From contig DXYV01000012.1 in NCBI GenBank assembly GCA_019415645.1, forward strand, positions 16,320 through 80,319: 64,000 nt of DNA, written 5' to 3'. Every line of letters starts with the position of its first letter. Within the stretch, counting starts at the first letter, position 1. Source of the stretch: Clostridiales bacterium (GTDB taxonomy: Bacteria; Bacillota; Clostridia; Oscillospirales; Oscillospiraceae). Position numbers and translations under genes: made by a program. Below, one piece after another: positions 16,304-23,808 of the stretch. Under the pieces are notes generated by a model. It was not told where the DNA came from and made no database searches. It saw only the letters and a program-made list of their open reading frames with translations.

Positions 16304-16913
16304 ACCCCTCCTTCAGAATCTCTTTCAGCCTGATGCGGCCCCGGCGCAGATCGGAGCGGACCGTGACCTCCTTCCGGCCGAGCATCTGGGCAATCTGTGC
16401 GGTGGAATAGCCCTCATAATAAAACAGGTGTATGACCTCTCGGTATTTTATGGGCAAAGATTTCACTGCGTCCCAAACGAAGGACAGATCCTCCCGCTCC
16501 TCTGCTGCGAGCGCGTCACTCAGTTCATCTGTGGCGCGCACTCGGTTATAGTCGATCCGATTCTTGCTCAAATTGCCTGCCGCACGCAGCAGCCATGCTT
16601 TCTCATGGGTGCCGTTTGCGAAGGCCGGAGCGGTTCTTAAAAACTGAAGTAAGGTATCCTGTAAGATCTCCTCTGCATCGCTCATGTTATGCAGATAGGA
16701 ATACGCCAGCCGGAGGATACTGTTGCCGTACTCGTCCAGTATGCGCTCTGCCTGGCGGTTGATCTCCGCCCTGTCTACCGTCTGCACCGTCTCCGCCGCC
16801 TTTTGTTCGGCGTGAGCCGGAGCCATCAGAGCAGCTAAAGCTGAGCAGAGCCACACCATGCCCCTGCTGGCCCAACCGAAAAGCGGCGCTCTTTGCTCAA
16901 AACAGCATTCCAT
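16281..16913 (-). CDS. Sigma-70 family (ECF-like) RNA polymerase sigma factor with unusual N-terminal extension
   Basis: Region 2 (SILRLAYSYLHNMSDAEEILQDT) and region 4 (LPIKYREVIHLFYYEGYSTAQIAQMLGRKEVTVRSDLRR) are complete. Normal relatives start just before the ERILDEYGNS block. Here no ATG exists there, and the frame runs about 55 residues further through a signal-peptide-like segment, MVWLCSALAALMAPAHA. The ATG at 16913 is chosen because GGGGGAT precedes it, giving 210 residues. A GTG inside the segment (before QTVDRAE) without a good ribosome site is an alternative. It is followed by its anti-sigma gene. Confidence 0.85.
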   Translation of the reverse strand: MECCFEQRAPLFGWASRGMVWLCSALAALMAPAHAEQKAAETVQTVDRAEINRQAERILDEYGNSILRLAYSYLHNMSDAEEILQDTLLQFLRTAPAFANGTHEKAWLLRAAGNLSKNRIDYNRVRATDELSDALAAEEREDLSFVWDAVKSLPIKYREVIHLFYYEGYSTAQIAQMLGRKEVTVRSDLRRGRIRLKEILKEGYDFEESL

Positions 16914-16931
16914 GTCTATCCCCCATGACTG

Positions 16932-16972
16932 GCAGGCAGACCATACGACCATGTGGTGTATGGTCTGCCTGC
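16932..16972. promoter_or_regulatory. Perfect inverted repeat between the stalk-protein gene and the sigma gene
   Basis: GCAGGCAGACCATAC (16932-16946) is repeated inverted at 16958-16972. It starts 8 bp past the stop of the secreted protein gene and lies just before the chosen sigma start. There is no T-tract, so it may be an mRNA-processing or attenuation hairpin that lowers sigma expression relative to the upstream gene. Confidence 0.6.
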
Positions 16973-16979
16973 ATCGTAG

Positions 16980-17876
16980 TTATGCGATCTCGCAGATCAG
17001 GGCCGCCATCTCCGTGCGGCTCATACCAGCGCTGGCGCTGACGGAATAAGTATACTCCCCGTCTGTCCAGGTGGCAAGATACGCCTTGCCGGACTCGCCC
17101 TTTATTGTGACTTCCATGCCGTCCACCTCAGAAACAGAGGTTTCCGCATAGCTGTTGTAGTCGCCGCTGATGTCTTCCGTTCCGACGCCCTTGCGGACAC
17201 GGATCGTGTCATCCCCGCTCTCGTACAGGACGTCGATCAGTTCGCCGTCAATGGAGGAGATGGAGACGCGGTCATAGTTCCCGACAGACTCCGGAGCGCG
17301 CATCTCGAAGCCAGCGACCTCGCTTGCTTCCGCCAGTGAACTGCAATCGATGAACGGGTTCGGAATCTGCACACTATCTTCATTTGATTCTGTTTTGATC
17401 ACGATTTTTCCATTCTCCAGAGCAACGGCATTGTTACCCAAGAGCACATTGAACATTTCCAGAGGGACGTAAGTGGTGCCGTCCACCGCATAGGGGGCGG
17501 CGCCCAGGCTCAGGGGTGCTGTGGCTCCAACCGCCCCTTCAATACTGGTGATCGCTTGGTAGGAATCCTCCCCGATGGTAATGGTCATGTGCATTTCTCC
17601 GCTGTCAACGGTGACTGCCCCGTTGCCGCTCCAGGTGACAGTAAAGCCCAACGGCTCGGCGATCGCCCGCAGAGGCACCATGATGACGGCGTCTACGGAC
17701 ACGTCCTTTCCGTTGATCTCGAAGGTGTAGCGGCCCGAGGTTTCCTCCGGTGTTTCCGAGATCACCGCAGGCGGCTTGGAAATCAGTGTGGGTAACTCCT
17801 CTTGGGCGGCAAAGGCCGGGGTGAACATGGCGCAGGCCAGAGCCAGAGATGTGGCGGCGGCAATCGTTTTTTTCAT
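16980..17876 (-). CDS. Secreted stalk-domain protein (copper amine oxidase N-terminal-like) with DUF4367-like domain
   Basis: The protein has 298 residues. A signal peptide ends near AFAAQE (about residue 25). The middle (about 50-170) shows the two-block stalk domain found in Clostridia surface proteins: VIMVPLRAIAEPLGFTVTWSG...VTV and TYVPLEMFNVLLG. The C-terminal 125 residues (VRKGVGTEDISGDYNSY, VTIKGESGKAYLATWTDGEYTYSVS) are homologous to the outer domain of the anti-sigma factor two genes downstream. AAAGGA precedes the ATG at 17876; a TTG two codons earlier is less likely. It is probably co-transcribed with the sigma pair. Confidence 0.82.
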   Translation of the reverse strand: MKKTIAAATSLALACAMFTPAFAAQEELPTLISKPPAVISETPEETSGRYTFEINGKDVSVDAVIMVPLRAIAEPLGFTVTWSGNGAVTVDSGEMHMTITIGEDSYQAITSIEGAVGATAPLSLGAAPYAVDGTTYVPLEMFNVLLGNNAVALENGKIVIKTESNEDSVQIPNPFIDCSSLAEASEVAGFEMRAPESVGNYDRVSISSIDGELIDVLYESGDDTIRVRKGVGTEDISGDYNSYAETSVSEVDGMEVTIKGESGKAYLATWTDGEYTYSVSASAGMSRTEMAALICEIA

Positions 17877-18030
17877 GGTCAATCATCCTTTCCAATCATA
17901 TTTGTCTGACGTTGAACTGCCTTTCTGTCGTTCTGCCTGAAATACAGTTAGGCGACAAGAAATGTTGCAGCATTGAAAAAGATTTTTTCACGGCAGACCC
18001 ATTTGATGATTGCGTTTGGCCGTCCCGTCC

Positions 18031-18071
18031 AAAAGGGAGGACATCTGCTGAACGCAGATGTCCTCCCTTTT
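18031..18071. terminator. Hairpin sharing its core with the tRNA-Leu terminator
   Basis: A perfect 18-bp stem (18031-18048 with 18054-18071) begins AAAA and ends TTTT. The core GGACATCTGC is identical to that at 15279-15317. It lies in the 600-bp gene-free region between the stalk-protein gene and the tRNA cluster, next to a repeat fragment. Confidence 0.7.
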
Positions 18072-18080
18072 GATTCGATA

Positions 18081-18101
18081 TTGGAATGCTCGGGGCGGCT
18101 C
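18081..18101 (-). repeat. Fragment F of the dispersed repeat
   Basis: The GAATGCTCGGGGCGGC end matches the outer end of copy A, in the same position relative to a GGACATCTGC hairpin. The rest of the element is missing or diverged. Confidence 0.5.
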
Positions 18102-18220
18102 TTTCGTAGCGACGTGTGCAATCCGTGTGTAATTTTGACCGTTCCCCTATCGCCGTAAGGGTCCTATTATCACGCGAACGGCCATTTCATGAAAACCGCA
18201 ATCCCGTGCGCGAGCAAGAA

Positions 18221-18258
18221 AAACCCGCAATTCCTTGTAAACAAAGGATTGCGGGTTT
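18221..18258. terminator. Hairpin terminator in the region before the tRNA cluster
   Basis: AAACCCGCAAT (left) pairs with ATTGCGGGTTT (right) across an imperfect 18-bp stem, with A and T flanks on both strands. It may end read-through from the tRNA cluster. Confidence 0.6.
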
Positions 18259-18317
18259 GTAATATCGCAGCACTATAAATGTCTATTCTGCCCAAAGCCA
18301 AATCGAAGCCCCGGGTG

Positions 18318-18432
18318 GCAGCCTCTAAACCGGCCATCTGGCCGGCGGCGCGTTTGCGCTGTACAAGCGTTTTCCCCTATGGCGAAAACCTTGGCGCAGG
18401 GCGAATTCACTTCGCCCGAGCATTGAAATGCC
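18318..18432 (+). repeat. Three-hairpin dispersed repeat, copy B
   Basis: It contains hairpin 0 (GCGCGTTTGCGC), hairpin 1 (AAGCGTTTTCCCC...GGCGAAAACC), linker TTGGCGCAG, hairpin 2 (GGGCGAATTCACTTCGCCC) and the end GAGCATTGAAAT. It is the best full-length copy for comparison with 15357-15465, 51036-51120, 52540-52646 and 54312-54390. Confidence 0.85.
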
Positions 18433-18466
18433 GAAGAGCGGAGGCCGCCTTCGGCGGCCGGAGAGC

Positions 18467-18503
18467 AAAAAGAAAGACACGCAAAGAGCGTGTCTTTCTT
18501 TTT
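18467..18503 (-). terminator. Terminator at the end of the tRNA cluster
   Basis: A perfect 16-bp stem (18467-18482 with 18488-18503) reaches the CCA end of tRNA-Lys and gives a T-run on the minus strand. Confidence 0.85.
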
Positions 18504-18578
18504 GGTGACCCAGCGGGGACTCGAACCCCGGACCTTCGCCTTAAAAGGGCGTTGCTCTACCAACTGAGCTACTGGGTC
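18503..18578 (-). tRNA. tRNA-Lys (anticodon TTT)
   Basis: The acceptor GACCCAG pairs with CTGGGTC, the anticodon arm carries TTT, the T-arm is GGGTTCGAGTCCC and CCA is encoded. It is the last gene of the minus-strand tRNA cluster. Confidence 0.95.
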
Positions 18579-18623
18579 ATATGCAAATGGGCTGTCAATT
18601 TTCACAACCCGGAATTCAAGGGC

Positions 18624-18698
18624 TGGCAGGGATGGCTGGACTCGAACCAGCGAATGAGGGAGTCAAAGTCCCTTGCCTTACCACTTGGCTACACCCCT
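18624..18698 (-). tRNA. tRNA-Gln (anticodon TTG)
   Basis: The acceptor AGGGGTG pairs with CATCCCT, the anticodon loop is CTTTGAC with TTG, the discriminator is G and CCA is encoded. The sequence closely follows the usual Firmicutes Gln tRNA. Confidence 0.95.
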
Positions 18699-18716
18699 GT
18701 ATCAAAGAAACAGGAA

Positions 18717-18743
18717 AAGGGCCGGAGCCGATGCTCCGGCCCT
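18717..18743 (-). terminator. Internal terminator within the tRNA cluster
   Basis: The perfect stem GGGCCGGAGC/GCTCCGGCCC with a 4-nt loop is followed on the minus strand by TTTT. It separates Gly-Arg-His from Gln-Lys and could lower expression of the last two tRNAs. Confidence 0.75.
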
Positions 18744-18753
18744 CTTCTTCGTA

Positions 18754-18830
18754 TGGGGTGGGAGATGGGACTCGAACCCACGACCCTCGGAACCACAATC
18801 CGATGCTCTAACCAACTGAGCTACACCCAC
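18754..18830 (-). tRNA. tRNA-His (anticodon GTG)
   Basis: The acceptor GTGGGTG pairs with CTCCCAC, the anticodon is GTG in ATTGTGG, and discriminator C and CCA are encoded. The base before the acceptor (18831) gives the G-1 typical of tRNA-His. Confidence 0.95.
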
Positions 18831-18873
18831 CATACAAGAGAACACGCAATAGAAGCTTGCGCCTGAAGGGAGA

Positions 18874-18950
<77 letters not shown>

Positions 18951-18953
18951 ATA

Positions 18954-19027
18954 TGGAGCGGGTGATGGGAATCGAACCCACGCGACCAGCTTGGAAGGCT
19001 GGGATTCTACCATTGAACTACACCCGC
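18954..19027 (-). tRNA. tRNA-Gly (anticodon TCC)
   Basis: The acceptor GCGGGTG pairs with CACCCGC, the anticodon is TCC within CTTCCAA, and CCA is encoded. It is the first gene of the cluster, 36 bp after the promoter -10. Confidence 0.95.
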
Positions 19028-19062
19028 ACGGGCGCTGAAACTCTGTGAATGTCAGCCTGAAA

Positions 19063-19091
19063 AATATAACATAAAATCGTATCCTTGTCAA
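19063..19091 (-). promoter_or_regulatory. Promoter of the tRNA cluster
   Basis: On the minus strand, TTGACA (19086-19091) and TATATT (19063-19068) are separated by 17 bp, directly upstream of tRNA-Gly. Confidence 0.88.
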
Positions 19092-19240
19092 GCTGTTTTC
19101 AAAAATTTTCTCGTGTTTCCGCGGCCGGTCCTTGTGCCCTTCGGTCGAATATGGTAAACTAGCAGAGCATGGACCGGCTTCCGGTCCCCGGCACAGCCGC
19201 CGTGTGCGGTATTCGAGGAAGGAAAGGACTGCAACATTCT

Positions 19241-20362
19241 ATGACATGCTCCAAAGTTTATTTTGGTGACTTTCGAGCCACTTATACGGAAAATCTGCAG
19301 CAAAAGCTGACGCGGCTGATGAAAACGGCCGGCATGGGCGACCTGAACTTTGACAAGCAGTATGCGGCCATCAAACTCCATTTCGGCGAACCCGGCAATC
19401 TGGCTTTTCTGCGTCCGAATTGGGCCCGGACCGTGGCCGATTTCGTGCGGGAGCGGGGCGGAAAGCCCTTTTTGACCGACTGCAACACCCTGTATGTGGG
19501 CGGGCGAAAAAACGCGCTGGATCATCTGGATTCCGCCTATCTCAACGGATTCACTCCCCTGACCACGGGCTGCCACTGCATCATTGCCGACGGCCTGAAG
19601 GGGACTGACGAGGTCTGTGTTCCCGTAGAGGGCGGAACCTATGTAAAAGAGGCCAAAATTGGCCGCGCCATTATGGATGCGGATATTTTCATCTCCCTCA
19701 CCCACTTCAAGGGCCATGAGCAGACAGGTATGGGCGGTTGCCTGAAGAACATCGGCATGGGCTGCGGGTCCCGCGCAGGCAAGATGGAGATGCACTCTGC
19801 CGGAAAGCCCCGGGTCGCGCAGGACCGCTGTGTGGGCTGCGGCATGTGCGCCCGAGTGTGCGCACACTCCGCCCTCTCGTTCGTCGACCACAAGGCCTCC
19901 ATTGATCACAGCCGCTGTGTGGGCTGCGGTCGCTGCATCGGCGTCTGTCCTCAGGACGCCATCCACGCCGCGAACGACGAGTCAGTGGACATTTTGAACC
20001 GCAAAATCGCGGAATATACCAAAGCCGTGGTGGATGGCCGCCCCTGCTTCCATATCAGCCTGGTCATGGACGTCTCTCCCAACTGCGACTGCCACGCGGA
20101 AAACGACGCGCCCATTGTGCCCAATGTCGGAATGTTCGCCTCCTTTGATCCCGTGGCGCTGGATCAGGCCTGCGCTGATGCGGTCAACGCCATGCCCATC
20201 AACCCTCACTCTGTCCTGGGCGACCCGGACCACGACCACGGACATGCCGACGGCAGCGACCACTTCGATTTCTCCCATCCGGACACCAACTGGCGGGTCT
20301 GCCTGGAGCACGCGGAGCATCTGGGCCTGGGCAGCCGCCAGTACGAACTGATCAAAATTTAA
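19241..20362 (+). CDS. DUF362 domain protein with 2x[4Fe-4S] ferredoxin insert
   Basis: The protein has 373 residues. The DUF362 core (AAIKLHFGEPGN, DADIFISLTHFKGHEQTGMGGCLKNIGMG) is followed near residues 190-245 by two ferredoxin-type cluster motifs, CVGCGMCARVC and CVGCGRCIGVC. A second DUF362 part follows (VMDVSPNCDC, GMFASFDPVALDQAC). The C-terminus has a His/Asp-rich stretch (DPDHDHGHADGSDH) that could bind metal. Molecular function is unknown; an electron-transfer role is inferred from the clusters. The ATG at 19241 is chosen where the family begins; a GGAAAGGA site lies slightly far upstream. Confidence 0.88.
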   Translation: MTCSKVYFGDFRATYTENLQQKLTRLMKTAGMGDLNFDKQYAAIKLHFGEPGNLAFLRPNWARTVADFVRERGGKPFLTDCNTLYVGGRKNALDHLDSAYLNGFTPLTTGCHCIIADGLKGTDEVCVPVEGGTYVKEAKIGRAIMDADIFISLTHFKGHEQTGMGGCLKNIGMGCGSRAGKMEMHSAGKPRVAQDRCVGCGMCARVCAHSALSFVDHKASIDHSRCVGCGRCIGVCPQDAIHAANDESVDILNRKIAEYTKAVVDGRPCFHISLVMDVSPNCDCHAENDAPIVPNVGMFASFDPVALDQACADAVNAMPINPHSVLGDPDHDHGHADGSDHFDFSHPDTNWRVCLEHAEHLGLGSRQYELIKI

Positions 20363-20411
20363 GGGTTCTCTTCTTCTCACGCCGTTTCGGTGTTTCGTCC
20401 CAAAGAATCAC

Positions 20412-20451
20412 AAGCGGGCGCCTCGTTTCCTGCGAGGCGCCCGCTTCTTTT
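20412..20451. terminator. Bidirectional terminator
   Basis: A perfect 14-bp stem (20412-20425 with 20433-20446) followed by CTTTT lies between the convergent DUF362 and LysR genes. Confidence 0.85.
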
Positions 20452-20457
20452 GTTCTC

Positions 20458-21384
20458 TTAGAGCACCTGGCCGCCCTCTTCCCGGTGATCTGTCAGATAT
20501 TCATAAAAAGCCTGTGCGGCCCGCGGCAGGCGCCGGTCCTCCAGATAGGCCACGCCGCAAAACCGGCGACAGTATTCCTCCTCCAGAGGGCGGAAGGCAA
20601 TATTGTCTTCCCACGCCTTTCGGTGGGGTTTCCGCATGGACTGGAGATACCCCCGCTCAGAAATCAGCGAGATTCCATACCCCAGGCTGACCGCTTCTCC
20701 GATAAAGGAGGCAAACTCGCACTCAAAATGGACATTCGGACGGAAGCCGGCCCGCTCGCAGAACACATAGGTCAGTTCCTGAACGTCGGAGTTGGCGTTG
20801 TTGCAGTAGAACCGCTCTTTGCGCAGATCGGACAGCGACAAGGTCGGCCGGTCTGCCAGCGGGTGGTAGCGGGAGAGGATAATGCCCATCCGTTCCACAA
20901 ACAACTCCTGCCAGCAAATGCGCTCCCCTTGGAGGGGTATTGTGGAGATGGCCAGGTCAATCTCCCGGTTCTCCAGCGCCGCACGCAGCTTTCTTGAATC
21001 GTACTGCCGCAGCCGGAAGCTCACATCGGGCCGCTCCAGCGCAAAGCCCCGGGTGCAGTTCAGCATCCAGTTGGGCTCGCCGGCTGGGAAAGCCGAACCA
21101 ACCCGCACGCTGCCCGCCCGTCCGTCGGCCATCTCTTCCAGCTCGGCCTGCATGTCGCCGATGGTGTAGAGAATCTGCTCGGTGTACCGCAGGGCCACCT
21201 GCCCGTATTCGTTCAGGCGGATATGCTTTCCTTCCCGGTCAAATAAGCGTACGCCAAGGTCGTCCTCCAGCCGGGCGATGACCTTCGACAGGGCCGGCTG
21301 GGTCATATGGAGCTGCTCCGCAGCCTGCGTGATGTGCTCGGTCTTTGCCGCCTGAAGGAAGCAGCTGAGCTGATTGAGTTCCAT
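20458..21384 (-). CDS. LysR-family transcriptional regulator
   Basis: The regulator has 308 residues. The N-terminal winged helix (MELNQLSCFLQAAKTEHITQAAEQLHMTQPALSKVIARLEDDLG written in parts: LHMTQPALSKVI recognition helix) is followed by a two-lobed effector domain from about residue 90. The ATG at 21384 follows GGGGGCG-type purine-rich sequence; seven upstream residues are excluded. It is divergent from the GPH symporter gene at 21634, across 250 bp holding the symporter promoter, so it most likely controls the symporter-MBL-flavoenzyme operon. The effector is unknown. Confidence 0.93.
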   Translation of the reverse strand: MELNQLSCFLQAAKTEHITQAAEQLHMTQPALSKVIARLEDDLGVRLFDREGKHIRLNEYGQVALRYTEQILYTIGDMQAELEEMADGRAGSVRVGSAFPAGEPNWMLNCTRGFALERPDVSFRLRQYDSRKLRAALENREIDLAISTIPLQGERICWQELFVERMGIILSRYHPLADRPTLSLSDLRKERFYCNNANSDVQELTYVFCERAGFRPNVHFECEFASFIGEAVSLGYGISLISERGYLQSMRKPHRKAWEDNIAFRPLEEEYCRRFCGVAYLEDRRLPRAAQAFYEYLTDHREEGGQVL

Positions 21385-21480
21385 GGTCTTTCGCCCCCTT
21401 TCCACCAGCTTACCTCATTGCGGCAAAGATTGCAAGTCATTCATGACTTTAACATCATAATTTTATGTATAAATGTGAAT

Positions 21481-21509
21481 TTGACAGAATATATGTACTG
21501 AAATATAAT
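21481..21509 (+). promoter_or_regulatory. Promoter of the symporter-flavoenzyme operon
   Basis: TTGACA (21481-21486) and TATAAT (21504-21509) have a 17-bp spacer. They lie in the LysR/symporter divergent region, leaving a leader of about 120 nt before the start codon. Confidence 0.85.
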
Positions 21510-21633
21510 AGACCCGCAGTACTTCCTGCGGCAGAAAATTGTACAGTTTTCAAGTCCTTGCTTGACGGATTTTGTGGCAGGCCACCACAGGAGACCGTTA
21601 TTTCTGTTCCGTAAAGAAAGGGAGAGACAAACT

Positions 21634-22971
21634 ATGAAACTATCGTTCCGTGAACGTCTCGGCTACGGTTTAGGTACAGCCGGAGAGCAATTCCCCAATT
21701 TCTTGGTCCAGACATTTTTGTTCGCTTATTTTAATCTTGTCGTTGGCCTCAATGCCGCGGTCATCACTACCATTATGCTGATTGCCCGTATCTGGGATGC
21801 TATCAACGATCCTATGATGGGCGTGATCGCTGATCGTACTCGTTCCCGCTGGGGCAGCTACCGGCCCTGGGCTTTTTTTGCCACTATCCCCATGGGAATC
21901 TTTCTGGTGCTCACCTTCACGAATGTAGGTCTGACTGGAACCGCAAAGGTCATTTACTGCGCCGTCATGTATATTTGTTTCGGCATGAGCAATACCGCGT
22001 CCCTGATTCCTCTTGGTTCCATGGCCAATGTTATGACGGATGACAATCAGGAACGCGCGGTGTTGGGCTCCTTCCGCGAGTTTGGTTCCTCCATCGGTAA
22101 TTTGGCCGGTTCTATAGCGGTCCCCGCTATCGTCACCGCCTTCATCAATTCCGGTATGGGGGAAGCAAAAGGCTATCAGCTCACTGCTGTTATTCTTTCT
22201 ATTTTGTGCTTCGTATTTTTGGCAATCACCTTCTTTACCACGAAAGAAAGAATTATACCTCCCACCCCGGAAAGCAATATTCTGAAATCGTTTCTTGTCC
22301 TCAAAGGCAATGTCCCCGGTATCTGCATCGTGTTCTTTTTCTTCTTCATCACTACGGCTATCATTACCCGCCAGATGTTCAATACTTACTACGGTGTATT
22401 TGTACTGGGCAATGAAGCGCTCGGCAACCAGCTGCTGATGATTATGAGTGTCGCGCCCTTCTTCATCCTGTACTTCATCCCTAAGATCGCTGCAAAGTGG
22501 GGGAAGAAGTCTCAGCTTCTCTTGGGTTGTGTTATCATCATCGTAGGCGCCGTTCTATTTTTTGCCGCTGGCACCAACGGCGCAATGAATCTGATTGCCT
22601 CCTTTATTGTCGGCTGGGGCCAGGTTCTTACTTTCTCCGGTGTCTGGAGCACGATCCCCGACACGGCAGATTACGGCGAATACAAAAATGGGGTTCACGC
22701 CCCCGGCGCTATGTACTCTATCGCCAACTTCGGTCTGAAAATGGGCATGACGCTCGCCAGCACCCTTTTGGGTATCGGTCTGACTCTGGCCGGCTTTGAC
22801 GAGACCGCCGCCGTCCAAGCCGCCGGTGTGGCAGGCGGCCTGCGTCTGTTCAACTCCATCTCCCTGATCCTTCCTACCGTCTGCGCCATGCTCTGCCTGA
22901 TTCCCTACAAACTTACCGCTGAAAAATCCCGTCAGATTTCCGAGGCGTTGGCCCAGCGCCGCAGCAAGTGA
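21634..22971 (+). CDS. GPH-family (glycoside-pentoside-hexuronide) cation symporter
   Basis: This inner-membrane transporter has 445 residues and about 12 hydrophobic segments. The family blocks IWDAINDPMMGVIADRTRSRWGSYRPW (near residue 50; conserved Asp/Arg pair) and the later WGQVLTFSGVWSTIPDTADYGEYKNG are present. GPH members import glycosides or related solutes with H+ or Na+. AAAGGGAG precedes the ATG at 21634; the longer frame from 21562 has no ribosome site. It is the first gene of an operon with an MBL hydrolase and a flavoenzyme. Codon usage is less GC-rich than in its neighbours, which suggests a different history. Confidence 0.93.
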   Translation: MKLSFRERLGYGLGTAGEQFPNFLVQTFLFAYFNLVVGLNAAVITTIMLIARIWDAINDPMMGVIADRTRSRWGSYRPWAFFATIPMGIFLVLTFTNVGLTGTAKVIYCAVMYICFGMSNTASLIPLGSMANVMTDDNQERAVLGSFREFGSSIGNLAGSIAVPAIVTAFINSGMGEAKGYQLTAVILSILCFVFLAITFFTTKERIIPPTPESNILKSFLVLKGNVPGICIVFFFFFITTAIITRQMFNTYYGVFVLGNEALGNQLLMIMSVAPFFILYFIPKIAAKWGKKSQLLLGCVIIIVGAVLFFAAGTNGAMNLIASFIVGWGQVLTFSGVWSTIPDTADYGEYKNGVHAPGAMYSIANFGLKMGMTLASTLLGIGLTLAGFDETAAVQAAGVAGGLRLFNSISLILPTVCAMLCLIPYKLTAEKSRQISEALAQRRSK

Positions 22972-23040
22972 CCAGAATATACAATCCTGCAACCCAGCAA
23001 AGATTTACTGGTCTGCACCCGAAAGCGAGGTATCCCGATT

Positions 23041-23763
23041 ATGACCAAAGTTATTCAATACCATTCTGGTATGTCAAATGCATTTTTCGTTGTGAACGGT
23101 AATGCAGTGATAGCTGTGGATGGCGGCGCACTCTATGGTGCGCAATATGTGGAAAAGGCCTGTACCGATTTTGGTATTGACCCAAACCAGATTCGCCTTA
23201 TTGTTGCTTCCCATGCCCATGTGGATCATACATGTAATCTGGACGAACTGCGAAAGCTGTCTGGCGCCCCCATCGCCGTGAACAAAGCCGGAGCCCAAGA
23301 CATGATTGAGGCAAACATGCCTGTTGTTTTTCCCCGGAATCAAATCGGTGATGAAATCATGGAGTTTGCGAAAAAGCAAGGCGGTATGCCGGATGATTAT
23401 CTTCCTCCAATTACCCCAGACATCGCTTGGGAGGAATCCTTTGATCTGCATCCGTATGGTATTCCCGGAAAAATCATCGCGACCCCCGGCCATTCTCTTT
23501 CAGACAGCTGCGTTATCCTCGAAGATGGTCAGGCTATCGTGGGGGATCTGATTTGTCAGGACGATTTTACCCACGGTGCCCCTACAATCGCTTATTTTGG
23601 TTACCATCCGGACCGGGCGAAAGCAAATGAGCTTTTGTTCCCCAGCTTAGAAAAACTGGAGCAAACTGGATGCACCGTGTTCTTTGCGGGCCATGGCGGT
23701 CCTTTTACCCGTATGCAGTTCGAAACTGCTTTTGCACAGGCTAAAGCGGAAGCTCGGATTTGA
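23041..23763 (+). CDS. MBL-fold metallo-hydrolase
   Basis: The hydrolase has 240 residues. The zinc-binding motif SHAHVDHTCN lies near residue 60, the further ligand histidine is in TPGHSLSDS, an Asp is in IVGDLICQDDF, and the last histidine is in FAGHGGP. This is the glyoxalase II / beta-lactamase fold, a hydrolase of thioesters, lactones or similar. The substrate cannot be assigned. It sits 70 bp after the symporter and 45 bp before the flavoenzyme in one operon, which suggests action on the imported compound. Confidence 0.9.
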   Translation: MTKVIQYHSGMSNAFFVVNGNAVIAVDGGALYGAQYVEKACTDFGIDPNQIRLIVASHAHVDHTCNLDELRKLSGAPIAVNKAGAQDMIEANMPVVFPRNQIGDEIMEFAKKQGGMPDDYLPPITPDIAWEESFDLHPYGIPGKIIATPGHSLSDSCVILEDGQAIVGDLICQDDFTHGAPTIAYFGYHPDRAKANELLFPSLEKLEQTGCTVFFAGHGGPFTRMQFETAFAQAKAEARI

Positions 23764-23808
23764 TATTCCGCGTCCACGGCTTATCTATCAAAAATCGGAG
23801 TGATTTCC

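Noticed and set aside
15281..18503. A possible CRISPR array or integron-like repeat cluster near the tRNAs
   Set aside because: The repeats are few, unevenly spaced and in both orientations, with no unique spacers and no cas or integrase gene in the window.
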